A stretch of 64,000 bases of DNA from Rhizobium sp. Root1203 (GCF_001424945.1 NZ_LMCW01000012.1:1050414-1114413); one strand, 5' to 3'; counted from the first letter of the stretch, positions 37,142-47,351 are shown. Notes: generated by a model from the sequence alone, not told the origin. Numbers and translations: made by a program.

Positions 37142-38148
37142 TTGGCTCCCTGCGTCAGGAGCGGAGCAGGCGTTTCGCGACGCGATTGCGGCAGGCAGTC
37201 AAATGCTGCCAACGTCGCCCTGACAGCGTCATCGATCGGCGTATGCGGCTCGCTGCCCAGCTCGGCGACCAGACGGTCATTGGTCATACGCAGCGGCTTC
37301 CGCCAGAGATAGCGCATCTCCTTCAGCTCGCGAAGGAAGGTCACGAAGGGGGCGGCGAGCGGAACCAGCCACCAGGGAAATGCCCGCACCCTTGCGTCGC
37401 CGCCGACAACCCGATTGATCGCCGCGGCCATCTGGCTGCCGTCGGCGTCCCAGAAACCGTCCATGTGATAGACGGCAAAAGCCGGAAGTCGATCGCCACG
37501 CTCGACCAGGCGGACCATGGTTTCCGCCACGTCCGGCAGGTAGGCCCATTGATGTCCCACGCCGCGGCGTGCGGGGTTCCTGATTGTCTTCAGCGGCTTG
37601 CCGGGGACGATCATGCCCTGTGAAAACCAGCTGTTGGCAGCAGTCGGACCGAAAAAATCCCCGGCGCGAACGATGATCACCGATACGCCTGCACGCGAAG
37701 CCACCTCGAGGCGCCTTTCCATCTCGACCCGGATCGCCCCCTTTTTTGTCACCGGATTTTGCGGGCTGTCCTCGCGAAGCGTGGGAAACGAATCCGGCCC
37801 GAAATTGTAGAGAGTGCCCGGCAGCACGACACGAGCGCCGACGGCACCGGCAGCGGCAATCGCGTTGTCGAGCATCGGCAGCACCAGCTTTTCCCAATCC
37901 CGGTATCCCGGAGGATTGACCGCATGGACAATCACGCTCACACCGTCGGCGGCCTTCATCACATCCGTTGCGCTCATGGCGTCGCCCTGTATCCATTCGA
38001 AGCGCGGCTCGCTCGCCCTCCCCTTGGCGGCATTGCGATTGAGCGCCCGTATCTGCCAGCCGCACGCCAGAAGCCTGCGGGCGACTTCGCCGCCGATGCC
38101 GCCGGTTGCGCCAAGGATAAGTGCGATCTTCTGTGTCTGCTCAGTCAT
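37138..38148 (-). CDS. NAD(P)-binding NmrA/SDR-type protein
   Basis: 336 residues from the ATG at 38148 (MTEQTQKIALILGATGGIGGEVARRLLACGWQIRALNR), preceded by GGAGG. The GATGGIGGEVA motif marks an atypical short-chain dehydrogenase or epimerase of the NAD(P)H-binding NmrA type. AVNPPGYRDWEKLVLPMLDNAIAAA and VVLPGTLYNFGP are characteristic of this group. Substrate unknown. It is divergent from a LysR gene (91-bp gap), its likely regulator, and convergent with the APH-like gene. Confidence 0.88.
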   Translation of the reverse strand: MTEQTQKIALILGATGGIGGEVARRLLACGWQIRALNRNAAKGRASEPRFEWIQGDAMSATDVMKAADGVSVIVHAVNPPGYRDWEKLVLPMLDNAIAAAGAVGARVVLPGTLYNFGPDSFPTLREDSPQNPVTKKGAIRVEMERRLEVASRAGVSVIIVRAGDFFGPTAANSWFSQGMIVPGKPLKTIRNPARRGVGHQWAYLPDVAETMVRLVERGDRLPAFAVYHMDGFWDADGSQMAAAINRVVGGDARVRAFPWWLVPLAAPFVTFLRELKEMRYLWRKPLRMTNDRLVAELGSEPHTPIDDAVRATLAAFDCLPQSRRETPAPLLTQGAN

Positions 38149-38239
38149 GATGGCCTCCGTCAATTCGATGACCGGACTATGCGCGCATTCCATGATAAAC
38201 GAAATTGACGAATTTCGTGCAGCCGCTATACATAATTTT

Positions 38240-39151
38240 ATGAGCGAGGAACCGAACTGGGATTTCTATCGAACCATGCTGGCCGTGCTGCAGTATGGTT
38301 CGCTTTCAGCCGCCGCGCGTGAACGGGGGCTGACGCAGCCCACAATCGGCCGTCATATCGATGCCCTCGAAGAGCGCATCGGTTCAAAGCTCTTCGTCCG
38401 ATCCTCGAACGGCCTGCTGCCGACCGACGCTGCGCTCCAACTTCGGCCCTTTGCAGAGACATTGGCAGCGACATCAGCCGCCCTCCTGCGCGCGGCGTCG
38501 GGTCACCGGCAGCGCGTTGCAGGGACCGTCCGCATCAGCGCCAGCGAGATCATTGGCGTGGAGGTGCTGCCTCCTATCCTCTCACCGCTGATGGACACAT
38601 ATCCGGAGCTGCGCATCGAGCTGTCGGCCTCCGATACGATCGAAGACCTCCTCAACCGCGAGGCGGATGTCGCCGTGCGGATGGCCGAGCCGACGCAGGA
38701 TGCCCTGATCGTGCGCCGGATCGGCGATATTCCGCTCGGCATGCATGCACACAGTCGCTATCTCGAAAAGGCAGGCATGCCGCGGACGCTTGCCGACCTC
38801 GCGACCCATCGGCTCATCGGCTTCGATCGCCAGACGGCCTATATCAGGACGATGATGAAGCGCTTTCCCATGCCTGAGGGCCTCGACTTCGCATTCAAGG
38901 CTGACAAGCCGCTTGCGCAACTTTCGGCAATTCGCGCTGGCCTGGGCATCGGCATCTGCCAGATAGGCATCGCGGCACGCGATCCGGACCTCGTGCATCT
39001 TCTGCCGGAGGCCTTCGAAATACCGCTCGGCACCTGGGTCGTGATGCACGAGGGTATCAAGACAGCGTCGCGCTACCGCGTCGTCTTCGATGCGCTTGTG
39101 GCGGGCCTTGCGAGCTATGTGAGGGAAAAACCGCGCAACCGCGCAGGCTGA
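38240..39151 (+). CDS. LysR family transcriptional regulator
   Basis: 303 residues from 38240 (MSEEPNWDFYRTMLAVLQYGSLSAAARERGLTQPTIGRHIDALEERIGSKLF). The helix-turn-helix is followed by the substrate-binding domain (GTVRISASEIIGVEVLPPILSPLMDTYPELRIEL). Start choice: the open frame extends far upstream through the divergent gene, but homology begins here. Expected to regulate the NmrA-like gene, whose start is 91 bp away on the opposite strand. Confidence 0.92.
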   Translation: MSEEPNWDFYRTMLAVLQYGSLSAAARERGLTQPTIGRHIDALEERIGSKLFVRSSNGLLPTDAALQLRPFAETLAATSAALLRAASGHRQRVAGTVRISASEIIGVEVLPPILSPLMDTYPELRIELSASDTIEDLLNREADVAVRMAEPTQDALIVRRIGDIPLGMHAHSRYLEKAGMPRTLADLATHRLIGFDRQTAYIRTMMKRFPMPEGLDFAFKADKPLAQLSAIRAGLGIGICQIGIAARDPDLVHLLPEAFEIPLGTWVVMHEGIKTASRYRVVFDALVAGLASYVREKPRNRAG

Positions 39152-39178
39152 TCGATCGTCAATCGACAGAGGGGACGA

Positions 39179-39460
39179 TCAGGCGCGCGGCGAAGCGTCG
39201 GCAGAACGGACAATCCGGTGTCCATCGACCACTTCGGTCTCCGGCCGATCGCCGCCTTCGGCATATTCCTCGTGCCATTTGCCCCTGTCGTCCTGCCAGC
39301 TGATCTCGGCGGAATCGCCGCCCACCTGCTGTTCGGCCGCAACGATGCGGGCTGCCTCAAGCGCTTCGGAATGCGTCGGGAATGCTTCGGAATAGACATC
39401 TCCCAGCCGGTAGGCCCAGCCCCCGTCATGCGGGACGACTTCGTAGACCACCTTGACCAT
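39179..39460 (-). CDS. Small DUF2188-like protein
   Basis: 93 residues from 39460 (MVKVVYEVVPHDGGWAYRLGDVYSEAFPTHSEALEAARIVAAEQQ), behind AGGAGTG. The pattern of beta strands with GGWAYRLGD and a helix ending in A-rich sequence resembles DUF2188 proteins, which are of unknown function. The C-terminus (SWQDDRGKWHEEYAEGGDRPETEV) is hydrophilic. It lies between a LysR gene, which is convergent, and chaA, which is divergent with a 210-bp gap. Confidence 0.8.
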   Translation of the reverse strand: MVKVVYEVVPHDGGWAYRLGDVYSEAFPTHSEALEAARIVAAEQQVGGDSAEISWQDDRGKWHEEYAEGGDRPETEVVDGHRIVRSADASPRA

Positions 39461-39670
39461 GCATCTCACTCCTCTTCTTCTTGTTCCGCGCCCGAATGCA
39501 GACCGAATTGAATCCGGTTTCGCCGCGGGGCCGCTTGGCAAGATACGAGAGGCGCCGCGATATGCTTCCGGCTGACCGAGACGCCAGTATTCCATTAAAT
39601 GCGCAAGACTGCAAACATGGTCGGCCGCGCGCTCACTTGATATGTAAAATCATCGCCTTAGACTTCAGAT

Positions 39671-40792
39671 ATGAATCAAAGTGGGAGCCGCACCTTGGGG
39701 ATTGCATCACGCCTGAAGGACGAAAAATACATGGCAGCGGCGCTCGTCGTCGGCGTGATCGCCTATGCCGCCGAGCATGACGTCATGCAAATGGGTCAGG
39801 GCGCGGCGTTGATCGCAGCCGCCGCCCTCGTCGGCACCATCGTCCTGGCATCGATGCGCGTCGCACACCATGCGGAAATCCTCGCCGTCAAGGTCGGTGA
39901 TCCCTACGGCACGATGATCCTGACGCTGTCGGCGGTCGCCGTCGAAGTCATCATCCTCGCAATCTTGATGACCGGCGAGAGCTCGTCGACGCTGGTGCGC
40001 GACACGATCTACGCGGCGCTGATGCTCGACATCAACGGAATTCTCGGTCTCGCCGCCCTGCTCGGCGGACTGAAGCACGGCGAACAGCCCTACAACGACA
40101 ATTCGGGAAAGACCTATGGCGTGATGATCCTCACGGCCATCGGCATCTCCATGATCGTCCCCGAGTTCGTGCCTGATGACAAATGGCACTTTTACTCCGC
40201 GTTCACGATCGTTGCGATGATCGCGCTCTATGCACTCTTCCTGCGCATGCAGGTCGGCCAGCACAGCTACTTCTTCAGTTACAGCTATCCCCGCCACGAG
40301 CGCGCCAAGAACGCATCGGACGAGCACATCGCCGAGGATTCCACGATGGCATCGATCATTGCCATCCTCGTCGGCGTCGTCATTATCGGCGGGCTGGCCG
40401 AGATCATGTCCTCCTGGATGACCGCGGGCCTGAGGGGCACCGGCGCGCCGGTCGCCGTGACCGCTATCGTCGTTGCCGCGATCTCAGCCGCGCCTGAAAT
40501 CATGACCGCGCTGCGTGCAGCACTGCGCAACCGGATGCAGGCAACGATCAACATAGCCATGGGCGCATCGCTCTCGACGGTCATCCTGACGGTTCCCGTC
40601 ATGGAGGGGATAGCGCTTTACACGGGACAGCCATTCATCATGGCGATGTCCCCGGTTCAGACGGTCATGGTCGCCATCACCCTCATTGCAGCAGCAATCA
40701 ACCTGAACGACGGTGAAACCAACGCAATAGAAGGGATGACGCACTTCATCCTCTTCGCGACCTTCATCATGCTGACAGCACTGGGGCTTTGA
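39671..40792 (+). CDS. chaA: Calcium/sodium:proton antiporter ChaA-type
   Basis: 373 residues with about eleven membrane helices. The two alpha-repeat motifs of the cation exchanger superfamily are visible: GDPYGTMILTLSAVAVEVIILAILM and VAAISAAPEIMTALRAALRNRMQATINIAMGASLSTVILTVP. This arrangement is that of ChaA, exporting Ca2+ or Na+ in exchange for protons at the inner membrane. Transcribed alone; a strong terminator shared with the convergent aatA gene follows. Confidence 0.92.
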   Translation: MNQSGSRTLGIASRLKDEKYMAAALVVGVIAYAAEHDVMQMGQGAALIAAAALVGTIVLASMRVAHHAEILAVKVGDPYGTMILTLSAVAVEVIILAILMTGESSSTLVRDTIYAALMLDINGILGLAALLGGLKHGEQPYNDNSGKTYGVMILTAIGISMIVPEFVPDDKWHFYSAFTIVAMIALYALFLRMQVGQHSYFFSYSYPRHERAKNASDEHIAEDSTMASIIAILVGVVIIGGLAEIMSSWMTAGLRGTGAPVAVTAIVVAAISAAPEIMTALRAALRNRMQATINIAMGASLSTVILTVPVMEGIALYTGQPFIMAMSPVQTVMVAITLIAAAINLNDGETNAIEGMTHFILFATFIMLTALGL

Positions 40793-40824
40793 ACTCCAGG
40801 CGACTTTAGTCCCAACCGACGAAA

Positions 40825-40846
40825 AACCCGCCGTTTCCGGCGGGTT
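40825..40846 (-). terminator. Bidirectional terminator between chaA and aatA
   Basis: AACCCGCCG (40825-40833), loop TTTC, CGGCGGGTT (40838-40846). Read on the minus strand it ends in TTTTTCG, making it the aatA terminator; on the plus strand the T-tract is short. Confidence 0.88.
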
Positions 40847-40872
40847 CACATTGCGATACCAGATTTTAGAGA

Positions 40873-42448
<1,576 letters not shown>

Positions 42449-42973
42449 ATGTTTCTGGAAGACGAATTTGCCGTGAGACGCCTGCGCGCCAGTCGCCTTT
42501 CCCTGTCATTGCTGGTTGTGTTTGTCGCCTTTGCCGCCTCCGCTTTCATGATGTTCGGGCTGGTAACGGCTGCCAACGCCGACGAGCGCCAGCAGAAGAG
42601 CGACCAGCTCGCCGGCCTCGTGCGACAGAACGACGTCAACAGCGGCTCGCTGCTTTTCCCCACCAGGGAGCCCGGCTTCTTCGTCGAGGCACCGCGCCTG
42701 AAGACCGATGTCCAGATGGACGTGTCCGGTCCCGTCGCGCACGCCGAGCTTGCGGCAACGAGGATGGCCACCGCCCCGACGCCGAAAGCTGCCAGCCTGA
42801 TCGCGCAGAAGTCCGCCACGGTGATACTGCCGCAAACGGCAACCCGCGCCGACGAACAGATCATGCGTGGATTGACCGCCCTGTTGTCGGCAATCGCGGC
42901 GGCGAGCGGACTGGCTGTCTGGCGGCGCCGAGTGCGCGGCGTCTTTGTGGGAGCAAAACGCAATGAGCGCTAG
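42449..42973 (+). CDS. Miniature sortase substrate: signal peptide, VIT-domain stub and LPQTA sorting signal
   Basis: 174 residues from 42449 (MFLEDEFAVRRLRASRL). A basic N-region and hydrophobic core (about 17-40) end in AANA-DE, a signal-peptidase site after residue 44. The mature part opens NDVNSGSLLFPTREPGFFVE and APRLKTDVQMDVSGPVAHAE (61-100), which matches the start of the VIT domain of 'marine proteobacterial sortase target' proteins, usually about 700-800 residues with VIT and VWA domains. The remaining VIT/VWA body is missing. The C-terminus keeps a full sorting signal: LPQTA (127-131), a hydrophobic helix (GLTALLSAIAAASGLAVW) and RRRVRG. The sortase start overlaps its end by 11 bp. 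It reads as a large in-frame deletion that preserved both ends. Confidence 0.8.
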   Translation: MFLEDEFAVRRLRASRLSLSLLVVFVAFAASAFMMFGLVTAANADERQQKSDQLAGLVRQNDVNSGSLLFPTREPGFFVEAPRLKTDVQMDVSGPVAHAELAATRMATAPTPKAASLIAQKSATVILPQTATRADEQIMRGLTALLSAIAAASGLAVWRRRVRGVFVGAKRNER

Positions 42974-43742
42974 GCGGAGCAAGGGCATGGGGTATGGCGA
43001 GGTGGACGACTTCGGCCCCCTGCCGACCTATCTCGAACTCGCCATGGCGACGGCTGCTGCAACAGCCTATGACGTATCTGAGGCAAAGCAGGCCCGCTCT
43101 ATCCTCCCCCGGTTCTCCGCTGTCGAAAAAGCGATCGCCATCAGCATCGCAATCCTGGCGCTTTACGGAGCCATCCTGATCGGCGACGGGCTCTACATCA
43201 AGGCGAAGGCCGAGTTGTCGCAGTTCCTGCTCAAAAGAGCGTTCGCTGCCGAATTGCGCGGGGAAGATGCCAAACCATGGCCCTGGGCCGACTTCACCAC
43301 CGAGGCAGAGATCAGCGCTCCCCGCCTCGGAAAGCATGCGATCGTTTTGTCGGGAGCTTCCGGCGAAGCACTCGCCTTCGGGCCGGCATGGCTCACCAGC
43401 ACCCCGCAGCCGGGCGAAGAGGGCACGTCGGTCATCGCCGCGCATCGCGACACACACTTTCGCTGGTTGAAAGACGTGCAGCCGGACGACGAAATCGAAG
43501 TCACCCGGCGGGACGGAAAGGTGTTGACGTTCAAGACAGGCAAAGGCCGCGTGGTTCCTTGGGACCAGAGCGGCATCGATCCCGCAGCACATGGCCGGCA
43601 CCTTGTCCTGGCGACCTGCTGGCCATTCGGTGCAAAGGAACGCGGACCGCTTCGCTACATCGTGGAGGCCGAACTCGTCGACACCGCGGCGACCGGCGCG
43701 CTCCCTTCGACAAACACAAACCCGTTATCCAGGGTTCAGTAG
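42963..43742 (+). CDS. Class GN sortase
   Basis: 259 residues; a Gram-negative sortase that cuts its substrate at an LPxTG-like motif and is held in the inner membrane facing the periplasm by one helix (about 56-74, AIAISIAILALYGAILIGDG). Catalytic residues are visible: H161 (VIAAHRDTHF), C219 (LVLATCWPF) and R231 (GPLRYIV). The start at 42963 overlaps the substrate gene, giving a two-gene unit. The N-terminal 50 residues are longer than usual and hydrophilic, with unknown role. Active-site residues are all intact although the substrate gene has lost most of its length. Confidence 0.9.
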   Translation: MSARRSKGMGYGEVDDFGPLPTYLELAMATAAATAYDVSEAKQARSILPRFSAVEKAIAISIAILALYGAILIGDGLYIKAKAELSQFLLKRAFAAELRGEDAKPWPWADFTTEAEISAPRLGKHAIVLSGASGEALAFGPAWLTSTPQPGEEGTSVIAAHRDTHFRWLKDVQPDDEIEVTRRDGKVLTFKTGKGRVVPWDQSGIDPAAHGRHLVLATCWPFGAKERGPLRYIVEAELVDTAATGALPSTNTNPLSRVQ

Positions 43743-43800
43743 GGGTTGAAGCCCACACCGCGCCGCGCCACGTTGTTCCAGACGAGAGACAGGATGGCAG

Positions 43801-44949
43801 ATGAAGCGACTTCGGAAAATTGAGTTCGGCATGATATTCGTGGCAACGGCCGCCATCTCCGTTCAGGTATCTGCCGCCGATATCGTTCAGACCAAGAAGG
43901 TGGAAGTTCAGGTCGAGACGATTTCCGACGGGCTTGAACATCCCTGGGCCGTCGCAATCCTCCCGGATGGCGCCTATCTCGTGACCGAGAGGCCCGGCCG
44001 GATGCGCATCATCCGTGACGGCAAGCTTTCCGAACCGATCTCCGGCGTTCCTGAGGTCAGGCACCGGGGACAGGGCGGATTGATGGACGTCGAGCTCGCC
44101 CCGGATTTCGCAACAAGCCGAACGGTCTACTTCACCGCCGCTACCGCCAACAAGAACGGCTCAGGCACGGAGGCTTTCCGCGCATCGCTTTCGGCGGACG
44201 GAAAGACCCTTGAGAACGTCAAGTCGATCTTTGCGATGAGGCGCTTCACGAGCGGCAACATCCAGTACGGCTCGCGCATCGCGGTTGCCAGGGACGGCTC
44301 CCTCTTCATCAGCATTGGCGACCGCGGCGATCGCGACCGGTCGCAGGACTGGCAGGACGACGCCGGAGCAATCGTTCACATCAACGCCGACGGCAGTGTA
44401 CCGAATGACAATCCCTTCAAGGACGGCGGCAAGGCGCTTCCGGAGATCTGGTCGAAAGGCCACCGAAATCCGCAAGGCATCGCTTTCGATACCGCCGACG
44501 GCAAACTCTACACCGTCGAGCACGGCGCCCGGGGTGGCGACGAGATCAACCATATTGAACCCGGCAAGAACTACGGCTGGCCCGTCATCACCTACGGCCG
44601 CGACTATTCCGGCGCGGAAATCGGCGAAGGCACGGCCAAGGAAGGCCTCGAACAACCTCTCTACTACTGGGATCCCTCGATCGCCCCCGGCGGCCTCGCC
44701 ATCTACCACGGCAAGATGTTTCCCGAGTGGGACGGCGACTTCCTCGTTGCCGCATTGAAATTCCAGTTGCTCTCGCGCATGCAGCGCGACAGCGTGGGTG
44801 CCTTCGTGGCAGAGGAACGCATGTTCGACGGCTCATACGGTCGAATGCGGGATGTCGTGGTGGCGCCCGATGGGGCCCTGTTGATTGTGACCGATGAGGA
44901 CAACGGGGCACTCCTGCGTGTCTCGCGGGCGCCGGACGGCAACGGCTGA
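43801..44949 (+). CDS. PQQ-dependent aldose sugar dehydrogenase (YliI-like)
   Basis: 382 residues of the soluble glucose/sorbosone dehydrogenase fold, a six-bladed beta-propeller. A signal peptide ends at VSA-AD near residue 26, so the enzyme is periplasmic. Motifs: LEHPWAVAILPDGAYLVTERPGRMRII, HRGQGGLMDVELAPDF, SIGDRGDRDRSQD, GHRNPQGIAFD and EHGARGGDEINHIEPGKNYGWPV, which carry the catalytic His and PQQ/Ca sites. Whether PQQ is made cannot be told from this window. It follows the sortase gene by 58 bp and may share its transcript, but a functional link is not indicated. Confidence 0.9.
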   Translation: MKRLRKIEFGMIFVATAAISVQVSAADIVQTKKVEVQVETISDGLEHPWAVAILPDGAYLVTERPGRMRIIRDGKLSEPISGVPEVRHRGQGGLMDVELAPDFATSRTVYFTAATANKNGSGTEAFRASLSADGKTLENVKSIFAMRRFTSGNIQYGSRIAVARDGSLFISIGDRGDRDRSQDWQDDAGAIVHINADGSVPNDNPFKDGGKALPEIWSKGHRNPQGIAFDTADGKLYTVEHGARGGDEINHIEPGKNYGWPVITYGRDYSGAEIGEGTAKEGLEQPLYYWDPSIAPGGLAIYHGKMFPEWDGDFLVAALKFQLLSRMQRDSVGAFVAEERMFDGSYGRMRDVVVAPDGALLIVTDEDNGALLRVSRAPDGNG

Positions 44950-44967
44950 ATGCGGCTGGAGACTGTG

Positions 44968-44983
44968 CCGCAAGGCCTTGCGG
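44968..44983. repeat. Perfect 16-bp palindrome CCGCAAGGCCTTGCGG
   Basis: Self-complementary without a loop, 18 bp after the stop of the sugar dehydrogenase gene in a 170-bp gap. It could be a regulator site or a weak terminator stem; no T-tract follows. Confidence 0.4.
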
Positions 44984-45119
44984 ATCGCGCACGTCAGGTC
45001 CGGCCAGCGTCATCGATCGCGCACAGCCTGAAACCGCGGTGTTTTTCGCCCTTGCCCATCTGAAAGGCAACTGCTAACGCTCCAGCACACTGCCACCCAC
45101 TCCCCACATCGAGGATGAA

Positions 45120-46034
45120 ATGACGCGCGTTCAGGCGAATCTCCTTCTGTTGCTTGCTGCTGCCATATGGGGCGGCGGTTTCGTCGCGCAGTCGACGGCA
45201 ATGAAGGCGATCGGCCCCTTCTGGTTCATCGGCCTGCGCTTCGCGGTCGCGACCGTTGCGGTTTTGCCCTTCATGCTGCTCGAAGGCCGCAGGGCAAGCA
45301 CAAAGACGACGCCTCGCCACTTAAAACTCTACCTGTTGACGGGCCTTGCGCTGTTTGGCGGCGCTGCGACCCAGCAGCTTGGGTTGCAGACGACAACGGT
45401 GACGAACTCAAGCTTCATCACCGGCCTGTACGTCGTCTTCGTCCCGCTGATCGCCGTCGTCTTTCTGCGCCGGTCTCCGCACTGGATCGTCTGGCCCGGC
45501 GCACTGATGGCGGTCACCGGCATCTTTCTTCTCTCGGGGGGGCAACTGTCGGCCCTGTCGCAAGGTGATCTGCTCACGGTCGTCTGCGCCATCTTCTGGG
45601 CAGGACAGATCACGCTGGCCGGCATTGCCGTATCGGAGAACGGCCGGGCGCTTTCTCTCGCCAACGCCCAGTTCGCCATCACCGCGGTCTGCGCACTTCT
45701 CGTGGCGATCGTGACCGAACCGATTACCTGGACAGCCGTCCGGTCTGCGGCCCCTGAGATCCTCTATGTGGGGCTCTTCTCGTCGGGGGTAGCTTTCTCG
45801 CTTCAGATCATCGGCCAGCGCTACACCACATCGTCGCAGGCGGCGATCTTCCTGTCCTCGGAAGCTCTTTTCGGCGCCTCGCTCGGCGCCCTGCTTCTCA
45901 ACGAGACGATTCCGCCGATCGGCTATGCCGGCTGCGCCCTGATGTTCCTGGCGATGCTTCTGGTTGAAATCGTACCTGAGATAACCCGCCGCCGCACCTC
46001 GAACAGGCTGGAAACGAGCCAAAATCTCGGATGA
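45120..46034 (+). CDS. DMT family (EamA) transporter
   Basis: 304 residues with ten predicted membrane helices in two EamA repeats, the first beginning LLLLLAAAIWGGGFVAQSTAMKAIGPFWFIGLRF and the second QGDLLTVVCAIFWAGQITLAGIAV. The segment QTTTVTNSSFITGLYVVFVPLIAVVFLRR is conserved among the YdcZ/RhaT-like exporters. Probably exports an amino acid or metabolite; the substrate cannot be inferred. Stands alone, followed by the long cspA upstream region. Confidence 0.88.
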   Translation: MTRVQANLLLLLAAAIWGGGFVAQSTAMKAIGPFWFIGLRFAVATVAVLPFMLLEGRRASTKTTPRHLKLYLLTGLALFGGAATQQLGLQTTTVTNSSFITGLYVVFVPLIAVVFLRRSPHWIVWPGALMAVTGIFLLSGGQLSALSQGDLLTVVCAIFWAGQITLAGIAVSENGRALSLANAQFAITAVCALLVAIVTEPITWTAVRSAAPEILYVGLFSSGVAFSLQIIGQRYTTSSQAAIFLSSEALFGASLGALLLNETIPPIGYAGCALMFLAMLLVEIVPEITRRRTSNRLETSQNLG

Positions 46035-46331
46035 CGGCAAAAATATAAAAAAATCTCTAATATCCAATTGGTCGCGCCAGCGTTGCATCTTTGGGAAAAT
46101 CTGCTCCTAAACTATATTGCCGACGATACAAAACGTTAATCAGCGCTTGCTTATGAGCGATTTTTTTCGCGAGAGGCAAATTGAGCCGCCGGAGCGCGTT
46201 CGCCGGGCCGCTCCACAAGAAAACTTTTGCTTGCCAAAATTTAATAATCGCAGCACTCTCATGGCGTTCGGGCATTTTGCGAGCATGGGAAGTCCTTGAT
46301 AATGTGCGCGCCGGAGACGCTAATATTCCGG
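46035..46331. other. Intergenic region upstream of the cspA leader
   Basis: About 300 bp, A/T-rich (for example ATATAAAAAAATCTC near 46044 and AAAATTTAATAATCG near 46237). No gene is supported. It probably carries the cspA promoter; I cannot choose one -35/-10 pair. Confidence 0.4.
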
Positions 46332-46477
46332 TCTGTTGGTTCCGATAAATCGGGCAGAAGTCCCGTGGCAAACCGACAGAGTAAGAGGGGACCTTTTTCT
46401 CACATTTCAATAATTGCCTGCTAGCGCCTCCGAGAGGGGGCAATATCAGTGATGCTGCCCGTGTGGATGGCGGGCAG
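46332..46477 (+). promoter_or_regulatory. Structured cspA leader with three successive helices
   Basis: Helix 1: TCTGTTGGTT (46332-46341) with AACCGACAGA (46371-46380), enclosing CCGA-TAAA-TCGG (46342-46353). Helix 2: TTGCC (46414-46418) with GGCAA (46439-46443), enclosing CCTC-CGA-GAGG (46427-46437). Helix 3: CTGCCCG (46455-46461) with CGGGCAG (46471-46477), five bases before the AAAGGA ribosome binding site. Such a leader could control translation with temperature, as in other cold-shock genes; this is inferred from pairing only. Confidence 0.55.
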
Positions 46478-46496
46478 AGATAAAAGGACCTGACGC

Positions 46497-46712
46497 ATGG
46501 CCGAGACTGGCACTGTAAAATTCTTCAATACCGACAAAGGCTTCGGCTTCATCAAGCCGGATCGTGGCGGCGCTGACATCTTCGTTCACATTTCAGCCGT
46601 TCAGGCTTCGGGTCTTGCCGGACTGACGGAAAACCAAAAGGTAAGTTTCGACACGGAGCCGGATCGCCGTGGCAAGGGCCCCAAGGCTGTCAACCTGCAG
46701 ATTTCGGGCTGA
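46497..46712 (+). CDS. cspA: Cold-shock domain protein (CspA family)
   Basis: 71 residues, a single OB-fold that binds single-stranded nucleic acid and melts RNA structure. RNP-1 is KGFGFIKPD and RNP-2 is DIFVHISAV. The C-terminal GKGPKAVNLQIS is typical. ATG at 46497 follows AAAGGA. Other family members normally exist in the same genome, so cold induction of this copy is not certain. Confidence 0.96.
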   Translation: MAETGTVKFFNTDKGFGFIKPDRGGADIFVHISAVQASGLAGLTENQKVSFDTEPDRRGKGPKAVNLQISG

Positions 46713-46763
46713 TACTCCAGCCCGGGCTGACACCCTTAGCCACAGCTATCAATTCGAGTTGAA

Positions 46764-46792
46764 GCCCGGCAGGAATGCCGGGTTTTGTTGTT
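46764..46792 (+). terminator. cspA terminator
   Basis: CCCGGC (46765-46770), loop AGGAAT, GCCGGG (46777-46782), then TTTTGTTGTT. Confidence 0.85.
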
Positions 46793-46870
46793 CAGCCTGT
46801 ATTCACGTGCCCGCCCTTACCTTGACATCATCAAGGTGCAAGACCGCCTATCAGTTGAACAGGACAGGAC

Positions 46871-47296
46871 ATGATGAATAGCCTCGCCAAAACCCTCTTT
46901 CTGACGGCAACCGCTGCTGCCATCACCTTCTCGTCGATCGGCGCGGCATCTGCTGACGATTGGCGCTACCGCCATCATCACAACAACAACAACGATGCGC
47001 TCGTAGGCGGTGCAGTCGGTCTTGCGACCGGCCTGATCGTTGGCTCGGCTATTGCCAACGCTCCGCGCTACGACGAACCACGCTACATCGACCCGCCGGT
47101 CTACGAGTACGACGATGCACCTGTCTATCGCGCTCCGCCGCCGCGCTATTATCGCCCGGTACCGGTCCGCGCCTCGGTCGAACCCTGGACCCCGCAGTGG
47201 GAACGGTTTTGCTCCTATCGCTATCGCTCGTTCGACCCGCGGAGCGGCACCTTCATCGGCAATGACGGCCGCAGCCACTTCTGCGTCGCGAACTGA
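46871..47296 (+). CDS. BA14K family secreted protein
   Basis: 141 residues. A signal peptide (MMNSLAKTLFLTATAAAITFSSIGAASA-DD) is followed by a His/Asn-rich stretch (HHHNNNN), a glycine-zipper-like hydrophobic helix (ALVGGAVGLATGLIVGSAIA), a Pro/Tyr-rich linker and the C-terminal BA14K motif (FCSYRYRSFDPRSGTFIGNDGRSHFC) with two cysteines. The family is named after an immunoreactive 14-kDa Brucella protein with lectin-like behaviour and is restricted to Rhizobiales. Cell-envelope location inferred. Confidence 0.9.
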   Translation: MMNSLAKTLFLTATAAAITFSSIGAASADDWRYRHHHNNNNDALVGGAVGLATGLIVGSAIANAPRYDEPRYIDPPVYEYDDAPVYRAPPPRYYRPVPVRASVEPWTPQWERFCSYRYRSFDPRSGTFIGNDGRSHFCVAN

Positions 47297-47323
47297 TCGC
47301 AACGTCTATCGACAAATACAGGG

Positions 47324-47351
47324 GCGCCGCTTTTTAGCGGCGCTTTTGTTT
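47324..47351. terminator. Terminator after BA14K gene
   Basis: GCGCCGCT (47324-47331), loop TTTT, AGCGGCGC (47336-47343), then TTTTGTTTT. Lies between convergent genes, oriented for the BA14K gene. Confidence 0.9.

Noticed and set aside
43801..44949. Sugar dehydrogenase as a component of the sortase system
   Set aside because: It has no C-terminal sorting signal and the family occurs widely without sortases; 58-bp proximity is the only link.
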